DNA from: Marinithermofilum abyssi
GTDB taxonomy: Bacteria > Bacillota > Bacilli > Thermoactinomycetales > DSM-45169
Length of the DNA: 64,000 nucleotides
Reading direction: 5' to 3'
Assembly (NCBI RefSeq): GCF_014641195.1
Contig: NZ_BMHQ01000002.1
Location: 1 to 64,000 of the forward strand
Shown here: piece after piece, positions 25,762 to 37,230 of the stretch
Numbering within the stretch: the first letter of the stretch is position 1
How the letters are laid out: every line of letters begins with the position of its first letter
Notes under the pieces: model-generated
Database searches by the model: none
What the model was told of the DNA's origin: nothing
The model's input: the letters and a program-made list of their open reading frames with translations, nothing else
Made by a program: the position numbers and the translations under genes

Positions 25762-26161
25762 AGAAAACTCCCCTCTCCCATGCAATAGATATGTTTCTGC
25801 CGCTGCTTTCATCCTATCGCTCTTTTCCGTGCCGTACAACCTGAGCGAACAATTTTTTCTCAAAATTGGGTCATATAGCAAACATCTTCAACACAGCAAA
25901 AACGCTTCCGCCCGGCGTTCCCTTCCTCACAGAAGTGATGCTGTCCGCTTCGAAGCGATCACCGAGGTACGAACCAAAGAAAAAGCCCGTGTAAACCACG
26001 GGACAAGCACTCACAAGGAACACTCCCTGTTTAGTTGCATAGGTTGGCTCGCTTTCCACTTCGGTCCCACGCATCGAAGCCGGGTACGTCGTTCAAGTCC
26101 GTTCCTTGGGAGATGTGCTCTTTTCTTTTTCGAAGATCGGCTTTGCAGCCGTGTTGAAGGC
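25762..26161. other. Intergenic region between yyaL and the carboxypeptidase gene
   Basis: No convincing gene. A minus-strand frame near 25871-26074 has a few protein-like stretches but no ribosome site or known homology. The region should hold the carboxypeptidase promoter and the 3' end of the yyaL transcript. Confidence 0.3.
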
Positions 26162-28225
26162 CTATGCTTCATTCAGCTGCTGCTGCAATTCTTCCAGATT
26201 GGTTGCGGGTTGACGGCAGGCGTAGTTGCGACACACATAAGCCGTGGCCCGTCCGTTTACCGCGCGCTGCTCCTCGGTAAAGGGCAACAGTCGGGACAGC
26301 TCCGCCGAATTGCCGTCCTCCTTGTAGGCGATCACTGCTTCCGGGAGAAAACGGGACTGCACATAATGGAGCATGCTTTCCACTGTTTCGTCTCCGTCCG
26401 GTCCGACGACCACGATCTCCTTGGGCTTCGCCAGCATAAAGTGGAGCGCCACCAAGTAAAAAGTGTGGGCCATCGGCGAACGATCCACAGAACCGGCGAA
26501 GGATTTCATCAGCCGCTCCGCCGCATCCCGCAACGCCAAGTCTCCTGTCAAGCGGGCCAGCCGGGCCAGATTCAACGCGGCCACGGCATTGCCGGAAGGA
26601 GTAGCCCCGTCGTAGATTTCTTTGGTACGAGTGAGCAGCTGTTCACCGTCCTTCCCGTAGAAGAAAAGGCCGCCGTCCGTTTCATCACCGAAGAGTTCCA
26701 GCATTTCTTTGCTGAGTGCCACGGCTTCCCGCAGATAAGCCGGTTGGAACGTGGCTTCATACAGCTCCAACAATCCCCAGGTCAAATAAGCATAGTCATC
26801 GAGATACCCTAAAAAAGCCGCTTCTCCGTCCCGGTATCGGGCCAACAAACGACCGTCTTCCCGGCGCAGCTTTTCCTGAATAAAATCTACCGCTTTCTCC
26901 GCAGCTTCCGCATACTTTTCCTCCTGTAGGACACGGGCTCCTTTTGCCAAGGCGGCGATCATCAGTCCGTTCCAAGACGTGAGAATTTTGTCATCCTTGT
27001 GAGGATGGACCCGCTGCTCCCGCGCCGTAAACAGTTTTTTCCGCAGGGACTCCAGCTTTTGTTCCAGCTCCTCTTCGCTCATGCCGTGAGCGGAAGCCAA
27101 CGCTTCAAAGGAATAATGGATCCGGTTCGGGATGCTTTTCCCCTCAAAGTTCCCCTCCGGGGTGATGTCGTACACATCACAGTAAAGAGTACCGTCTTTT
27201 TCCCCTAGTACTTCTTTTACCTCTTCCGGAGTCCACACATAAAACTTGCCTTCCACCCCTTCGGAATCCGCATCTTCCGCCGAGTAAAAGCCCCCTTCAG
27301 AAGAAGTCATGTCCCGGAGTACATAGGTAAAAATTTCCCGCGCCACCTGCGCATAACGCTCATTCCGTGTCACCTGGTACGTTTCCAGATAGGCATACGC
27401 CAACAAGGCGTTATCATAGAGCATCTTTTCAAAGTGGGGGACCAGCCACTGCCGATCCACCGAGTACCGGGCGAATCCAAACCCGATGTGATCATAAATG
27501 CCGCCGCGGTGCATCGCATCCAACGTCTTTTCCACCATGTACAGGGCTTTCGCTTCTTCCTTTTCCCGCCAATACCGGAGGAGGAACAAGAAATCATGGG
27601 GGCGCGGAAACTTCGGTTCCTGGCCGAAGCCGCCGTACTCGTGATCGAAGCTGCCGGTAAACTGCTCCAACGCTTCCTCCATCACCTCCGGCACCAGCTC
27701 TCCCTCTTCCGCCGTTTTCAGTTGGTGCTGAAGGGCATTGGCCACTTTCTCTCCCGCCTCCAGGAGCTTCTCCCGTTCATTCTTCCAGAGGTGGGCCACC
27801 CGTTCCAGGATCTCCATCAGACCGGCACGGTTGTACATGTTTTCCTTCGGAAAGTATGTACCGGCAAAAAAAGGCTTCTTATCCGGGGTCATGATAATCG
27901 TCAGGGGCCATCCCCCCTGCCCCGTCAACGCCTGGCACGCCGTCATATAGATATTGTCCACATCGGGCCGCTCTTCGCGGTCCACCTTGATCGAGATGAA
28001 TTCCCGGTTCAACAATTCCGCCACTTCATCGTCCTCAAAGGACTCCCGCTCCATCACATGGCACCAATGACAGGTGGAGTAACCGATGGAAAGAAAGATC
28101 GGCTTGTCTTCCTGCTTGGCTTTCTCAAACGCCGCTTCGCTCCAGGGATACCAGTCCACCGGATTATAGGCGTGTTGGAGCAAATAAGGCGATTTTTCCT
28201 TTATTAGACGGTTGGGTTCGCTCAT
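26162..28225 (-). CDS. yyaL: YyaL: thioredoxin-domain DUF255 protein
   Basis: A 687-residue protein of the YyaL/SSP411 family. The N-terminal thioredoxin-like domain starts with [20 protein letters not shown] and has [20 protein letters not shown], and the redox-type motif [15 protein letters not shown]. The rest is an alpha-toroid (six-hairpin glycosidase-like) region with [20 protein letters not shown]. The biochemical role is not established. It is preceded by a good ribosome site (GGAGGTGG). A partial copy of its 5' end lies at 33925-34044. Confidence 0.9.
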   Translation of the reverse strand: MSEPNRLIKEKSPYLLQHAYNPVDWYPWSEAAFEKAKQEDKPIFLSIGYSTCHWCHVMERESFEDDEVAELLNREFISIKVDREERPDVDNIYMTACQALTGQGGWPLTIIMTPDKKPFFAGTYFPKENMYNRAGLMEILERVAHLWKNEREKLLEAGEKVANALQHQLKTAEEGELVPEVMEEALEQFTGSFDHEYGGFGQEPKFPRPHDFLFLLRYWREKEEAKALYMVEKTLDAMHRGGIYDHIGFGFARYSVDRQWLVPHFEKMLYDNALLAYAYLETYQVTRNERYAQVAREIFTYVLRDMTSSEGGFYSAEDADSEGVEGKFYVWTPEEVKEVLGEKDGTLYCDVYDITPEGNFEGKSIPNRIHYSFEALASAHGMSEEELEQKLESLRKKLFTAREQRVHPHKDDKILTSWNGLMIAALAKGARVLQEEKYAEAAEKAVDFIQEKLRREDGRLLARYRDGEAAFLGYLDDYAYLTWGLLELYEATFQPAYLREAVALSKEMLELFGDETDGGLFFYGKDGEQLLTRTKEIYDGATPSGNAVAALNLARLARLTGDLALRDAAERLMKSFAGSVDRSPMAHTFYLVALHFMLAKPKEIVVVGPDGDETVESMLHYVQSRFLPEAVIAYKEDGNSAELSRLLPFTEEQRAVNGRATAYVCRNYACRQPATNLEELQQQLNEA

Positions 28226-28309
28226 TGGACCACCTCCTGTACTGTCAGTTCATCATATCACAGTACAGTTTAACCAAAAACCGGTCCGACTCATCTTCTC
28301 TTTTATAAC

Positions 28310-28426
28310 TCATTCACTTGCTTGGATGTACAGGAAATCAGAGGCACTTTGAACCGCTTCCTGAGAGGGTTTGTTTGCAACGGAGATAATTTTATACCCG
28401 GAGTCCTGACCATAAATGGTTCGCTT
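28310..28426 (-). pseudogene. Coding-like remnant of about 38 residues
   Basis: A minus-strand frame reads KRTIYGQDSGYKIISVANK, PSQEAVQSASDFLYIQASE and then a stop. The composition is protein-like, but there is no start codon or ribosome site and a stop lies immediately upstream in frame. I do not recognise the family. Confidence 0.3.
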
Positions 28427-28524
28427 TCAATTCCTCCATTCAATCTTATCGACTTTCATCGATCCAGTCGGTTGCTAAAAAACACGGAACATCGCCCCCC
28501 ACTCCGAAAATTGGTGAACAAAAT

Positions 28525-28560
28525 AAAAAGGCAGCCGACTGATCAGTCAGCTGCCTTTTT
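28525..28560. terminator. Bidirectional terminator
   Basis: AAAAAGGCAGC pairs exactly with GCTGCCTTTTT, with an inner CTGATCAG palindrome. No intact gene in the flanks clearly owns it; it may belong to a lost gene. Confidence 0.65.
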
Positions 28561-28690
28561 ACTAGCTCTTCTTCTTCTACCTTCAGATTCGCTGCAGGCG
28601 TTTTTGTTGTCAATCAACCTCTCAGACATGAGATTGTATAGTAAACAATTAGTGCCGGGATACCGTTAAGATCGAAACTGTGTTCTAAGT

Positions 28691-28725
28691 AAAGGAACCG
28701 CGCTTGTTGTGGCGCGGTTCCTTTT
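28691..28725. terminator. Terminator after the alcohol dehydrogenase gene
   Basis: AAAGGAACCGCGC pairs with GCGCGGTTCCTTT over an 8-base loop and ends in TTTT. It is downstream of the minus-strand dehydrogenase gene at a distance of 150 bases. Confidence 0.65.
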
Positions 28726-28874
28726 GCGTTTCTCCATACGTGACAACACGGTAAATGTTACTCGTGTGACAATCGTAGGATGCTTCATGCTCGCCGGTTT
28801 CACGAGTGTTTATCACAACTTTGACGCCGCGACGCAGTGCGAACGGGGGCCGGCATTGGTAGCAACCCGCATGG

Positions 28875-29915
28875 TTAAGCGGTCATCGTGCTGATGTCGA
28901 TCACGAACCGATACCGCACGTCGGAAGCCAGTACCCGCTCATAGGCCTCGTCGATCTTGTCGACCGAGATGACCTCGATCTCTGCGCCAATGTTGTGTTT
29001 GGCGTCCAGCATTTCCTGGGTCTCGCGGATGCCCCCGATCAACGAACCGGCGTACGACCGGCGTTGGCCGAGGAGGGAGAACACGTTGAGTGACAACGGC
29101 TCCGCAGGCGCACCGACGTTGACCAAGGTGCCGTCCAGAGCCAGCAGCGAGAGGTAGGCATCGACGTCGATCTTCGCGCTCACCGTGTTGATGATGAGAT
29201 CTAAGGTACCAGCAAGCTTCTCAAATGTCTCCGGATCGCTCGTAGCATAGTAGTGATCCGCACCGAGCCGCAGACCGTCCTCTTTTTTCCGCAGCGTTTG
29301 TGACAGGACGGTGACCTCGGCACCCATGGCGCGCGCGATCTTGACGGCCATGTGACCGAGCCCGCCGAGGCCGACGACCGCTACCTTCTTGCCGGGGCCG
29401 GCCTCCCAGCGACGCAGCGGCGAGTACGTCGTGATGCCGGCGCACAGCAGCGGTGCGGCGACGTCGAGACTGATTCCCTCGGGGATTCTGAGGACGAAGT
29501 CCTCTTCCACGACGATGTGGGTGGAATAGCCGCCCTGGGTGCGCTGGCCGTATTTGTCGACATCGGCGTAGGTAAGGGTGTTTCCCTTGAGACAGTACTG
29601 CTCCTCGCCCTTGCGGCAGTTCTCGCATTCGCCGCAGGAGTCGACCATGCAGCCGACGCCGACCCGGTCGCCGACGGCGAACTTCGTGACCTCGGAGCCG
29701 ACCTCGGCGACAATTCCGGCGATCTCATGGCCGGGAACGAGGGGATATTGTTCCTGACGCCATTCGCTGCGGGCATGGTGAATGTCGGAATGGCAGATGC
29801 CGCAGTACTTGATCTCGATGAGGACATCACGAGGGCCGAGGTCGCGGCGATCGATCGTGGTCGCTTTGAACGGCTCGCTCGGACCAAAGGTGGCCTGTGC
29901 GTTGGCAGTAATCAT
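28875..29915 (-). CDS. Zinc-dependent alcohol dehydrogenase (CAD/YahK-AdhA type)
   Basis: A 346-residue medium-chain dehydrogenase. The catalytic zinc site is in [11 protein letters not shown] and PGHEIAGIV, the structural zinc site is [15 protein letters not shown], and the cofactor loop is [21 protein letters not shown]. The family (B. subtilis AdhA, E. coli YahK) reduces aldehydes with NADPH and helps detoxify formaldehyde and methylglyoxal. The DNA is richer in GC and in G/C third positions than the neighbours, suggesting acquisition. It is governed by a MerR-type promoter just upstream. The last 15 residues recur as a remnant at 31445-31495. Confidence 0.9.
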   Translation of the reverse strand: MITANAQATFGPSEPFKATTIDRRDLGPRDVLIEIKYCGICHSDIHHARSEWRQEQYPLVPGHEIAGIVAEVGSEVTKFAVGDRVGVGCMVDSCGECENCRKGEEQYCLKGNTLTYADVDKYGQRTQGGYSTHIVVEEDFVLRIPEGISLDVAAPLLCAGITTYSPLRRWEAGPGKKVAVVGLGGLGHMAVKIARAMGAEVTVLSQTLRKKEDGLRLGADHYYATSDPETFEKLAGTLDLIINTVSAKIDVDAYLSLLALDGTLVNVGAPAEPLSLNVFSLLGQRRSYAGSLIGGIRETQEMLDAKHNIGAEIEVISVDKIDEAYERVLASDVRYRFVIDISTMTA

Positions 29916-29948
29916 ATGACAAAACCTCCTTGGTTATTTACATGGAGG

Positions 29949-29979
29949 AGTTTAAAACCTGGAGTTAACTCCAAGTCAA
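29949..29979 (-). promoter_or_regulatory. MerR-type promoter with palindromic operator (AdhR-like)
   Basis: On the minus strand: TTGACT (-35), a 19-base spacer and TAAACT (-10). The spacer contains the perfect 14-bp palindrome TGGAGTTAACTCCA (29960-29973). The over-long spacer with a central dyad is the hallmark of MerR-family activation; AdhR of B. subtilis controls adhA with a site of this kind. No MerR gene is in the window. Confidence 0.8.
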
Positions 29980-30193
29980 TAGGAAACAGCTTGAGATTTT
30001 AAAACCATCTCATTACAACGCTTCATCGCAAACAGATGACACGGACCAAGATGTCCTGCTGGCACTTCCATACATCGTGGGGTCTTGCTCTCCACGACGA
30101 CTCCGGTTGCAGATTTTCCATTGGGCAAACCTTATAGGGAAGTTGCGTCACTTGTTCGGAGGAAGAGAGCCGGTATTCGGGGGGCGATGCTCT
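29980..30193. other. Intergenic region upstream of the alcohol dehydrogenase
   Basis: About 210 bases without a supported gene or clear repeat. Confidence 0.3.
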
Positions 30194-31326
30194 TTATTGC
30201 TCAACAACGTTGTTCAACAAACGTTTCACAAAGAAAGTGAACAGCAACAAGGATAACGCGACCGACACGGCGCTGACCATGAACAATGCCTGGTAGCTCC
30301 CGTGCTGGGAGACCCAGCCCAGCATGATCGCACCCAGCCCGATGCCGAGGTCGGTGGCAGTCGTAAAAGAAGCATTGGCCACCCCTTTACGGTCCGTGGG
30401 GACAAGACGTATGGTCGCCGCTTGAAGAACTGGTTGCGCGGAACCGAAACCAATGCCGTACAGAACCGCCGAAGCGAGCACGCCGAACCATCCGGTCGAG
30501 AAGCTCAAGGCGATCAAAGCTAAAATCGTAATCACGAAAGCCGGTACAACGACAAACGTCTCGCCGTGCCGGTCGCAAGGGGACGAATCAGGACAAGCGT
30601 GGCGGCATAGACCAGAAAGAACGCCCCGGAATTGACCTGGATCGAGTGGGCGAACAGCGGGACAAAAGTGGTAATGCCGCCATAAGAGATAAACAGAAAA
30701 AAGACCGATGCCGTGAAGGGCAAGACCGATTTTTCGAGAAGTTCGATCCTCTTTGCACCCGATTGCGGCCGAAAAGGCATTTTTGCACCAAACGTCAAAA
30801 GCAGCGCCGCGGCGGAAAGGCCGACGGCGAATAGAAACAGGGCGTGGTACGACAGGTTCTGTGCAACCCAGATGCCGAGTATCGGACCGACCGCCATGGC
30901 CAGGGTCATGGACGTGCTGAACCATCCCATGCCTTCTCCGCGGCGGGCGGCCGGGATCATATCCGTAATTGCCGTGAGAATGGCGGTTGTGGAAACGGCC
31001 CAGCTCATCCCGTGAAATATTCTGAGCCCCATCAAAACAACAATTCCACCGATCCAGTCATACATACCCATCGCCAAGGTGAAGAAAAGCAGCCCCCAGA
31101 CGATGAACGGACGCCTGCCGAACCGGTCCAGCAGCCCGCCGACGATCGGACGAAAAATAACGGCGGACAGCATAAACGCGCCCATCGCCAGACCGACCTG
31201 CGCTTTGTCACCGCCCATCTGTTTGATGAACAACGGTAGCGTTGGATACAGCATATAAAATGCGGTGAACAGAAAAAGCAAGCCTACGGTCATGAGAACA
31301 AACGACTTCGTCCATAGGCGTTCCAC
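30194..31326 (-). pseudogene. MFS transporter interrupted by one frameshift
   Basis: The first frame (30532-31326, GTG start behind GGAGGA) gives helices 1-8 with LLDRFGRRPFIVWGLLFFT and ends in LVLIRPLATG followed by out-of-frame residues. The second frame supplies DRHGETFVVVPAFVITILAL through NNVVEQ. They join at about base 30570, in a CCCC run, giving one protein of about 375-380 residues, typical for drug/metabolite exporters of the YwoG kind. Either one base is missing in the genome or in the sequence read. It is divergent from the aldo/keto reductases and next to the dehydrogenase, fitting a detoxification cluster. Confidence 0.75.
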
Positions 31327-31444
31327 TCTTCATTCCTCCTCGGGTGAAAGATCCCTTGCTTTAATCCTCCCCCGGTTTTTTCAGTGTTTTTTCTGTTTTA
31401 ACCACTGTCTGTTCATAACTTGCAATTTTATAATCCAGGCGTTC

Positions 31445-31495
31445 CAACGCAGTGACGTGCGTTATCGATTCGTTATCGACATGTCTACATTGTAA
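31445..31495 (+). pseudogene. Remnant of an alcohol dehydrogenase C-terminus
   Basis: The plus strand encodes [15 protein letters not shown] and a stop. This is nearly the same as the end of the dehydrogenase at 28875 ([16 protein letters not shown]). Nothing else of the gene survives upstream, so this is the last trace of a second copy, in opposite orientation, lost by deletion. Confidence 0.7.
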
Positions 31496-31548
31496 TTAGC
31501 AGGCTTTAATAAATGGGATAAAAATAGTGGCTTGAAACAAAATTTTAA

Positions 31549-32418
<870 letters not shown>

Positions 32419-32481
32419 CGCTAAACCGAAGCCCATCGGAATGACATTTTAAGTGACAATAATAAAAAGAGAGGAAGGTAA

Positions 32482-33533
<1,052 letters not shown>

Positions 33534-33543
33534 TCAGACGCAA

Positions 33544-33582
33544 AAGCCCTCCAACTACCTTTCATTTATGGTCGGAGGGCTT
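33544..33582 (+). terminator. Terminator after the aldo/keto reductases
   Basis: AAGCCCTCC pairs with GGAGGGCTT over a long loop, then TCTGTTAATT. Confidence 0.55.
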
Positions 33583-33924
33583 CTGTTAATTATATCCATT
33601 TATATCGAGGGTTGACTTGAAGTTTAGCACAAATTGATTCCATAATGCTTCATGTTCACCAGCCCAGACGTGGTCGTCCGCCAAAATGTTCCGATACTCA
33701 CATTGTCAAATGCAAAGGTAATTAGGGCAGTGAGCCAATTTATTCAAACGAGTGTACTTTTTCATGAAACCAACTCCTCATGTAAATTTAATTTAATAGA
33801 TTTTCAGTCAATAAATTAACTTGTATCCCTAAACAAAAAAACACCTTAGATGAAGTGCCTGAAGACAAGTAAGTAGGAAGAATTCACTATCCCCAATCCT
33901 GTAACTACACCGAAAGATTCTTTC
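33583..33924. other. Intergenic stretch with no gene seen
   Basis: AT-rich, with no supported frame. It separates the reductase terminator from the yyaL fragment. Confidence 0.3.
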
Positions 33925-34044
33925 CATATCCATATACCAATTAATCCCTGCTCCCGACCATAGCAGGAAGACCGGCGTCTCTTCCTTTCTCGCCTTCTCG
34001 AACGACGCTTCGCTCCAAGGATACCAGTCCACCGGATTATAGGC
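33925..34044 (-). pseudogene. Fragment of a second yyaL gene
   Basis: The minus strand encodes [33 protein letters not shown] and a corrupted WYMDMERIF. This aligns with residues ~18-60 of the intact YyaL at 26162-28225 ([19 protein letters not shown], ..[12 protein letters not shown]). It differs at several residues, so it is an old duplicate or a piece from a related strain, truncated on both sides. Confidence 0.65.
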
Positions 34045-34062
34045 TCCGACGCCTTCTTAGCT

Positions 34063-34981
34063 TCACGACTGTCGTAACTGAGTGCAAGCGTAAAGTAATA
34101 TTTGTAAACCTTTTTCGCGAAAAGTTTTGTTTTCTTGGGAGAGAGACTCTTGCTTGTCTACCCAATAAATGGTGTCCACCCCAGAAATTACTTGATAGAG
34201 AATAAGTAAATGGCGGTCTACCGTTCGTCCTGCCTCTGCTTCATAGCCTAACAAGTACGATTCTTGTAGCACCTTATCGGTTAGGTTAAGATCACTCCAT
34301 GTAAGTTTGGCCAGGTCGGATACAGGATCGCCAAGGGAAGCGTTTTCGAAATCAAATAGGCCGAATACCTGGTTCGCCATCTTGTGAGACCATGATATTA
34401 CGAAAACCGTAGTCGTTGTGTAGAATCGTTAACTTCTCGGGCTCTTTGAGCTCACCCAAAGCCTGCTCAGTCTGATTCAAGCATGCTTGGAAACCACGAT
34501 TCAGATCTTTCGGTTGCAGTTTCAAACGGTTCACCCATTTATAGTACTGTTCACTGTAATATGTTTTCCAAGAAAACTGAGCTAAAGTTTGGACCTTGGA
34601 TGCCACCTTCCAAAAAACAGAATCCGAAACCTCCTTTTCTGACAAGAACGATTGGATACGTGCCAGTAGGCGACCCACTTTGTTCATCATCTTAACCTGA
34701 CGGATATAATCCAATTGGAAAAACAGGTCCTTTAGCGTTACCCCATCCCACCATTCCTTTGTACAACATGTTTCCAAAATTTTAGGTACGGGTGCGCCTC
34801 TGACGGCGAGACGGGAAATACTATCCGTCTCGCGCACAAATGGTTTCTCGTGGGTATGGACTTTCAATAATACCGGTTCTCCATCGCGCACAGCACGATA
34901 CACCGCAGTACCTTTGCGCTTAACAATTGGCACAACCAAATCCAATCCAAATGACGTCTTAAATGATTGGGTATTAAACAT
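34063..34981 (-). pseudogene. APH-family phosphotransferase interrupted by a frameshift
   Basis: Frame one (34352-34981) has the N-lobe and the catalytic-loop motif ILHNDYGFRNIMV, then runs off as EPGIRPI. Frame two (34063-34380) supplies NQVFGLFDFENASLGDPVSD, which is the metal-binding DFE segment that should follow about 8 residues later. Joined at about 34370 they give one kinase of about 300 residues in the aminoglycoside/choline-kinase fold. The substrate is unknown; it need not be an antibiotic. As written, the enzyme would lack its metal-binding aspartate and be dead. Confidence 0.7.
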
Positions 34982-35108
34982 CTGGGTGTCTAGTCCCCCT
35001 CCCGCTCATACTCCCCCTCCCAGATACTTACCCTTTCCATTCCACATACGCAACCTGCGGAACCTTCCTAGGATGCTTTAGCCGTGTGGAACAAGTCACA
35101 GAAAAACA

Positions 35109-35144
35109 ACCCCTGACAGCCCAACGACCCGGTCTGTACAGGGG
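35109..35144. terminator. Terminator of the Cys-rich peptide gene
   Basis: CCCCTG-ACAG pairs with CTGTACAGGGG (one bulge). The minus strand continues TTGTTTTTC and the plus strand CAATCTTTTTTT, so it can act both ways. Confidence 0.65.
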
Positions 35145-35208
35145 CAATCTTTTTTTCACACACAGCCGCGAAATCCTCTTTGAAGCTCCCCCGAAACAAC
35201 GGGACAAC

Positions 35209-35496
35209 TCAAAAACAATTGAAACACTGAAATCCGCAACCGCCGCACCCGAATCCGCAACCGAAGCACCGGAATCCGCAACCGAAGCACCGGAATCCGC
35301 AACCGCCGCACCCGAATCCGCAACCGAAGCACCGAAATCCGCAACCGCCGCACCGAAATCCGCAACCGCCGCACCGAAATCCGCAACCGAAGCACCGCTG
35401 GGCAACCGAGGGATCCTGATGGTCCCAGGGTGTCGGCTCCCCAGCCTGAAATTCGTCAAGGCTCAGTTTCTGAAGATCCTGTTTGAAATTATCCAT
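35209..35496 (-). CDS. Orphan thiazole/oxazole-modified RiPP precursor (heterocycloanthracin/sonorensin-like)
   Basis: A 95-residue peptide with an excellent start (TAGGAGGGT six bases before ATG). Residues 1-33 form a leader: [20 protein letters not shown] then [12 protein letters not shown]. This is the leader style of the heterocycloanthracin/sonorensin family. The core is eight heptads of the form [R/G]-C-[F/G]-G-C-G-F followed by QCFNCF, giving 18 cysteines and no Ser or Thr. In that family a YcaO cyclodehydratase and a flavin dehydrogenase convert Cys to thiazoles, giving an antibacterial product. No modifying or export gene is in the window; known relatives also have precursors far from their enzymes. 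A competing alternative is a plain Cys-rich spore-coat protein. Confidence 0.75.
   Translation of the reverse strand: MDNFKQDLQKLSLDEFQAGEPTPWDHQDPSVAQRCFGCGFRCGGCGFRCGGCGFRCFGCGFGCGGCGFRCFGCGFRCFGCGFGCGGCGFQCFNCF
35216..35398. repeat. 21-bp tandem repeat inside the RiPP core
   Basis: Eight units of about 21 bases (form ATCCGCAACCG[A/C][A/C]GCACC) code the Cys-Gly heptads on the minus strand. Two alternating variants, differing at codon 3, are mixed, suggesting growth by unequal crossing-over. Confidence 0.85.
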
Positions 35497-36486
35497 TTCT
35501 GACCCTCCTAATGGATAAGCTTTGTTTGAATCGGAAACAACACACGCCGATTATCAGACCCTCCCCCCTTCGGAAAAATATAGTAATCTTTATGAACCAG
35601 AGCCGTCGTTATTGCGGGTCCACATTTTTTTATTGGAATCCGGGTCAAAAAAATCCCCCCGAAAGTGGTCTTGACCCCGTCATATAGACAAAAATGTTTG
35701 TATGTTCTGGTAAGTAACTTTTTATTCCTCCCGACCAGGAAGGGATCCGGAACCTTTGATAGTTGTAAAAGGATATGTGCCTATTTACTTCTTGACAATA
35801 GTAAGTTATTAAGTTATTGTACTTTACATAAGTTAGTTAGTTACTATTTGACTTTGGTTTGGCCCAACAGCAGTGTGAAAAACCTGTATTGAAAGGTGGT
35901 GAGATGAAGCGAAAATCTCGAGGGATAAGTAGAACATGAAGATTCCTAGGAACGAAGTGCGTCGCTCATGCCGGAGAGGCTCACGCTGGTTCCGGTTTAT
36001 TCAACAAAGAAAAATTTTAGGACCCGGTATGAAGAGGTTCCAAATCGGGTTTGTAACCGTATCGGAATAAAGCTTTCAAAAGAACACAGCTTATAACTTA
36101 TATGAAGAGGATGCATTTCCAACGATCTCCCGCAAATGGTCATGAAGTACAGGCCATTGGGATACAGCGCTGTAACCCGGATGGATGGAACGAATATAGG
36201 TGAAGGATCTCCGGTCTAATCGGGCCGCAGATGGTGTAGATGCGGGATGTGATTGGAATCCGACACACCGTTCCCACCGGTTATTCTTTGGCAAGCCTTG
36301 ACGATCAGGGGAAGCGTTGTCTGGAAGGGACGGACAAAATGATCAGGTCCGCTTATCCCGACTGAACGCAGCAACCGAGACTGAAACGAACTTAGGAAAA
36401 TGATCGTGATTAAAGTCCCCACTGAAGCGGATGATCCTCTTTACCCAAATAATAATGATCTTCCATCGGAAAGGAACGATGAATAA
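35497..36486. other. 990-bp region without a supported gene
   Basis: The RiPP promoter should be in 35500-35600. Bases 35895-36010 look like a structured RNA: AGCGAAAATCTC, GATTCCTAGGAACGAAG and GCCGGAGAGGCTCACGC each form local dyads, somewhat reminiscent of group II intron or other catalytic RNA pieces, but no diagnostic domain is seen. Bases 36090-36430 carry only weak, unassigned minus-strand frames. Confidence 0.3.
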
Positions 36487-37149
36487 ATGGCCAAAGTACT
36501 GTATATCACCGCAAACCCCAAAACCGAAGACCAATCCTACAGCCTCTCCATCGGCAAAGCCTTTATAGACGCTTATCGCCAAGCAAACCCGCAGGATGAA
36601 ATCATTGAGCTGAATCTTTATCAAACGGATATCCCGTATATCGATACGGATGTTTTCAGCGGGTGGGGAAAACTTCAACAGGGAACTGCGTTTGATCAAC
36701 TCTCCGCGGATGAAAAAAAGAAAGTAAGTGCCATTGAGCGACTCACCGAGCAGTTCATTGACGCAGATAAGTATGTATTTGTGACCCCTATGTGGAACTT
36801 CAGTATCCCTCCGAAAATGAAAGCATACATCGATACCATTTGTATTGCGGGTAAAACCTTTAAATATACGGAGGAAGGACCCGTCGGGTTGATGACCGGT
36901 AAAAAAGCGGTTCACATCCAAGCCCGCGGCGGAATTTACTCGGAAGGACCCGCAAAAGAAATGGAATTTGGCGATCGTTACATCCGAACCGTTCTGAACT
37001 TTATCGGAATCACGGATGTCGAATCCATCATCGCAGAAGGTATGAACCAAATGCCCGATCAAGCGGAAAACATTAAAGCAAAAGCAATGGAGCGTGCTAG
37101 AGAAGCAGCCAAGAGATTTGCCCGGGAGGAAACAACTGCAAACGCTTAA
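36487..37149 (+). CDS. azoR: FMN-dependent NADH-azoreductase
   Basis: A 220-residue flavodoxin-fold quinone/azo reductase. The N-terminal strand is [11 protein letters not shown] with [14 protein letters not shown] forming the FMN phosphate loop; [17 protein letters not shown] is the isoalloxazine-binding segment of the AzoR family and [13 protein letters not shown] the second one. It reduces quinones and azo compounds by two-electron steps and is part of thiol/quinone stress defence in B. subtilis. A ribosome site (GGAAAGGA) precedes the ATG, and a terminator follows. It fits the redox theme of the neighbouring reductases. Confidence 0.9.
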   Translation: MAKVLYITANPKTEDQSYSLSIGKAFIDAYRQANPQDEIIELNLYQTDIPYIDTDVFSGWGKLQQGTAFDQLSADEKKKVSAIERLTEQFIDADKYVFVTPMWNFSIPPKMKAYIDTICIAGKTFKYTEEGPVGLMTGKKAVHIQARGGIYSEGPAKEMEFGDRYIRTVLNFIGITDVESIIAEGMNQMPDQAENIKAKAMERAREAAKRFAREETTANA

Positions 37150-37159
37150 ACCTATAATT

Positions 37160-37188
37160 AGCCGGGTCAGGGTAATCCCCGCCCGGCT
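37160..37188. terminator. Terminator after azoR
   Basis: AGCCGGG pairs with CCCGGCT with an inner GGG/CCC, followed by TTTTATTTTTT. Confidence 0.75.
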
Positions 37189-37230
37189 TTTATTTTTTCT
37201 GTTGGCCTTTCCGGCAATGATCCGTTCTCC

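Noticed and set aside
25871..26074. 67-codon minus-strand frame between the carboxypeptidase gene and yyaL
   Set aside because: No ribosome site, odd composition and no known similarity; left as intergenic.
28322..28669. 115-codon plus-strand frame across a terminator
   Set aside because: It reads through the hairpin at 28525-28560, and the opposite strand contains a more coding-like remnant.
35216..35398. CRISPR-like array
   Set aside because: The repeats are contiguous 21-bp coding units with no spacers.
35086..35502. Plus-strand frame with Ala/Pro/Glu/Ser/Thr repeats ([14 protein letters not shown])
   Set aside because: It is the antisense shadow of the Cys-Gly heptads; it has no ribosome site, while the minus-strand gene has an excellent one and a recognisable leader.
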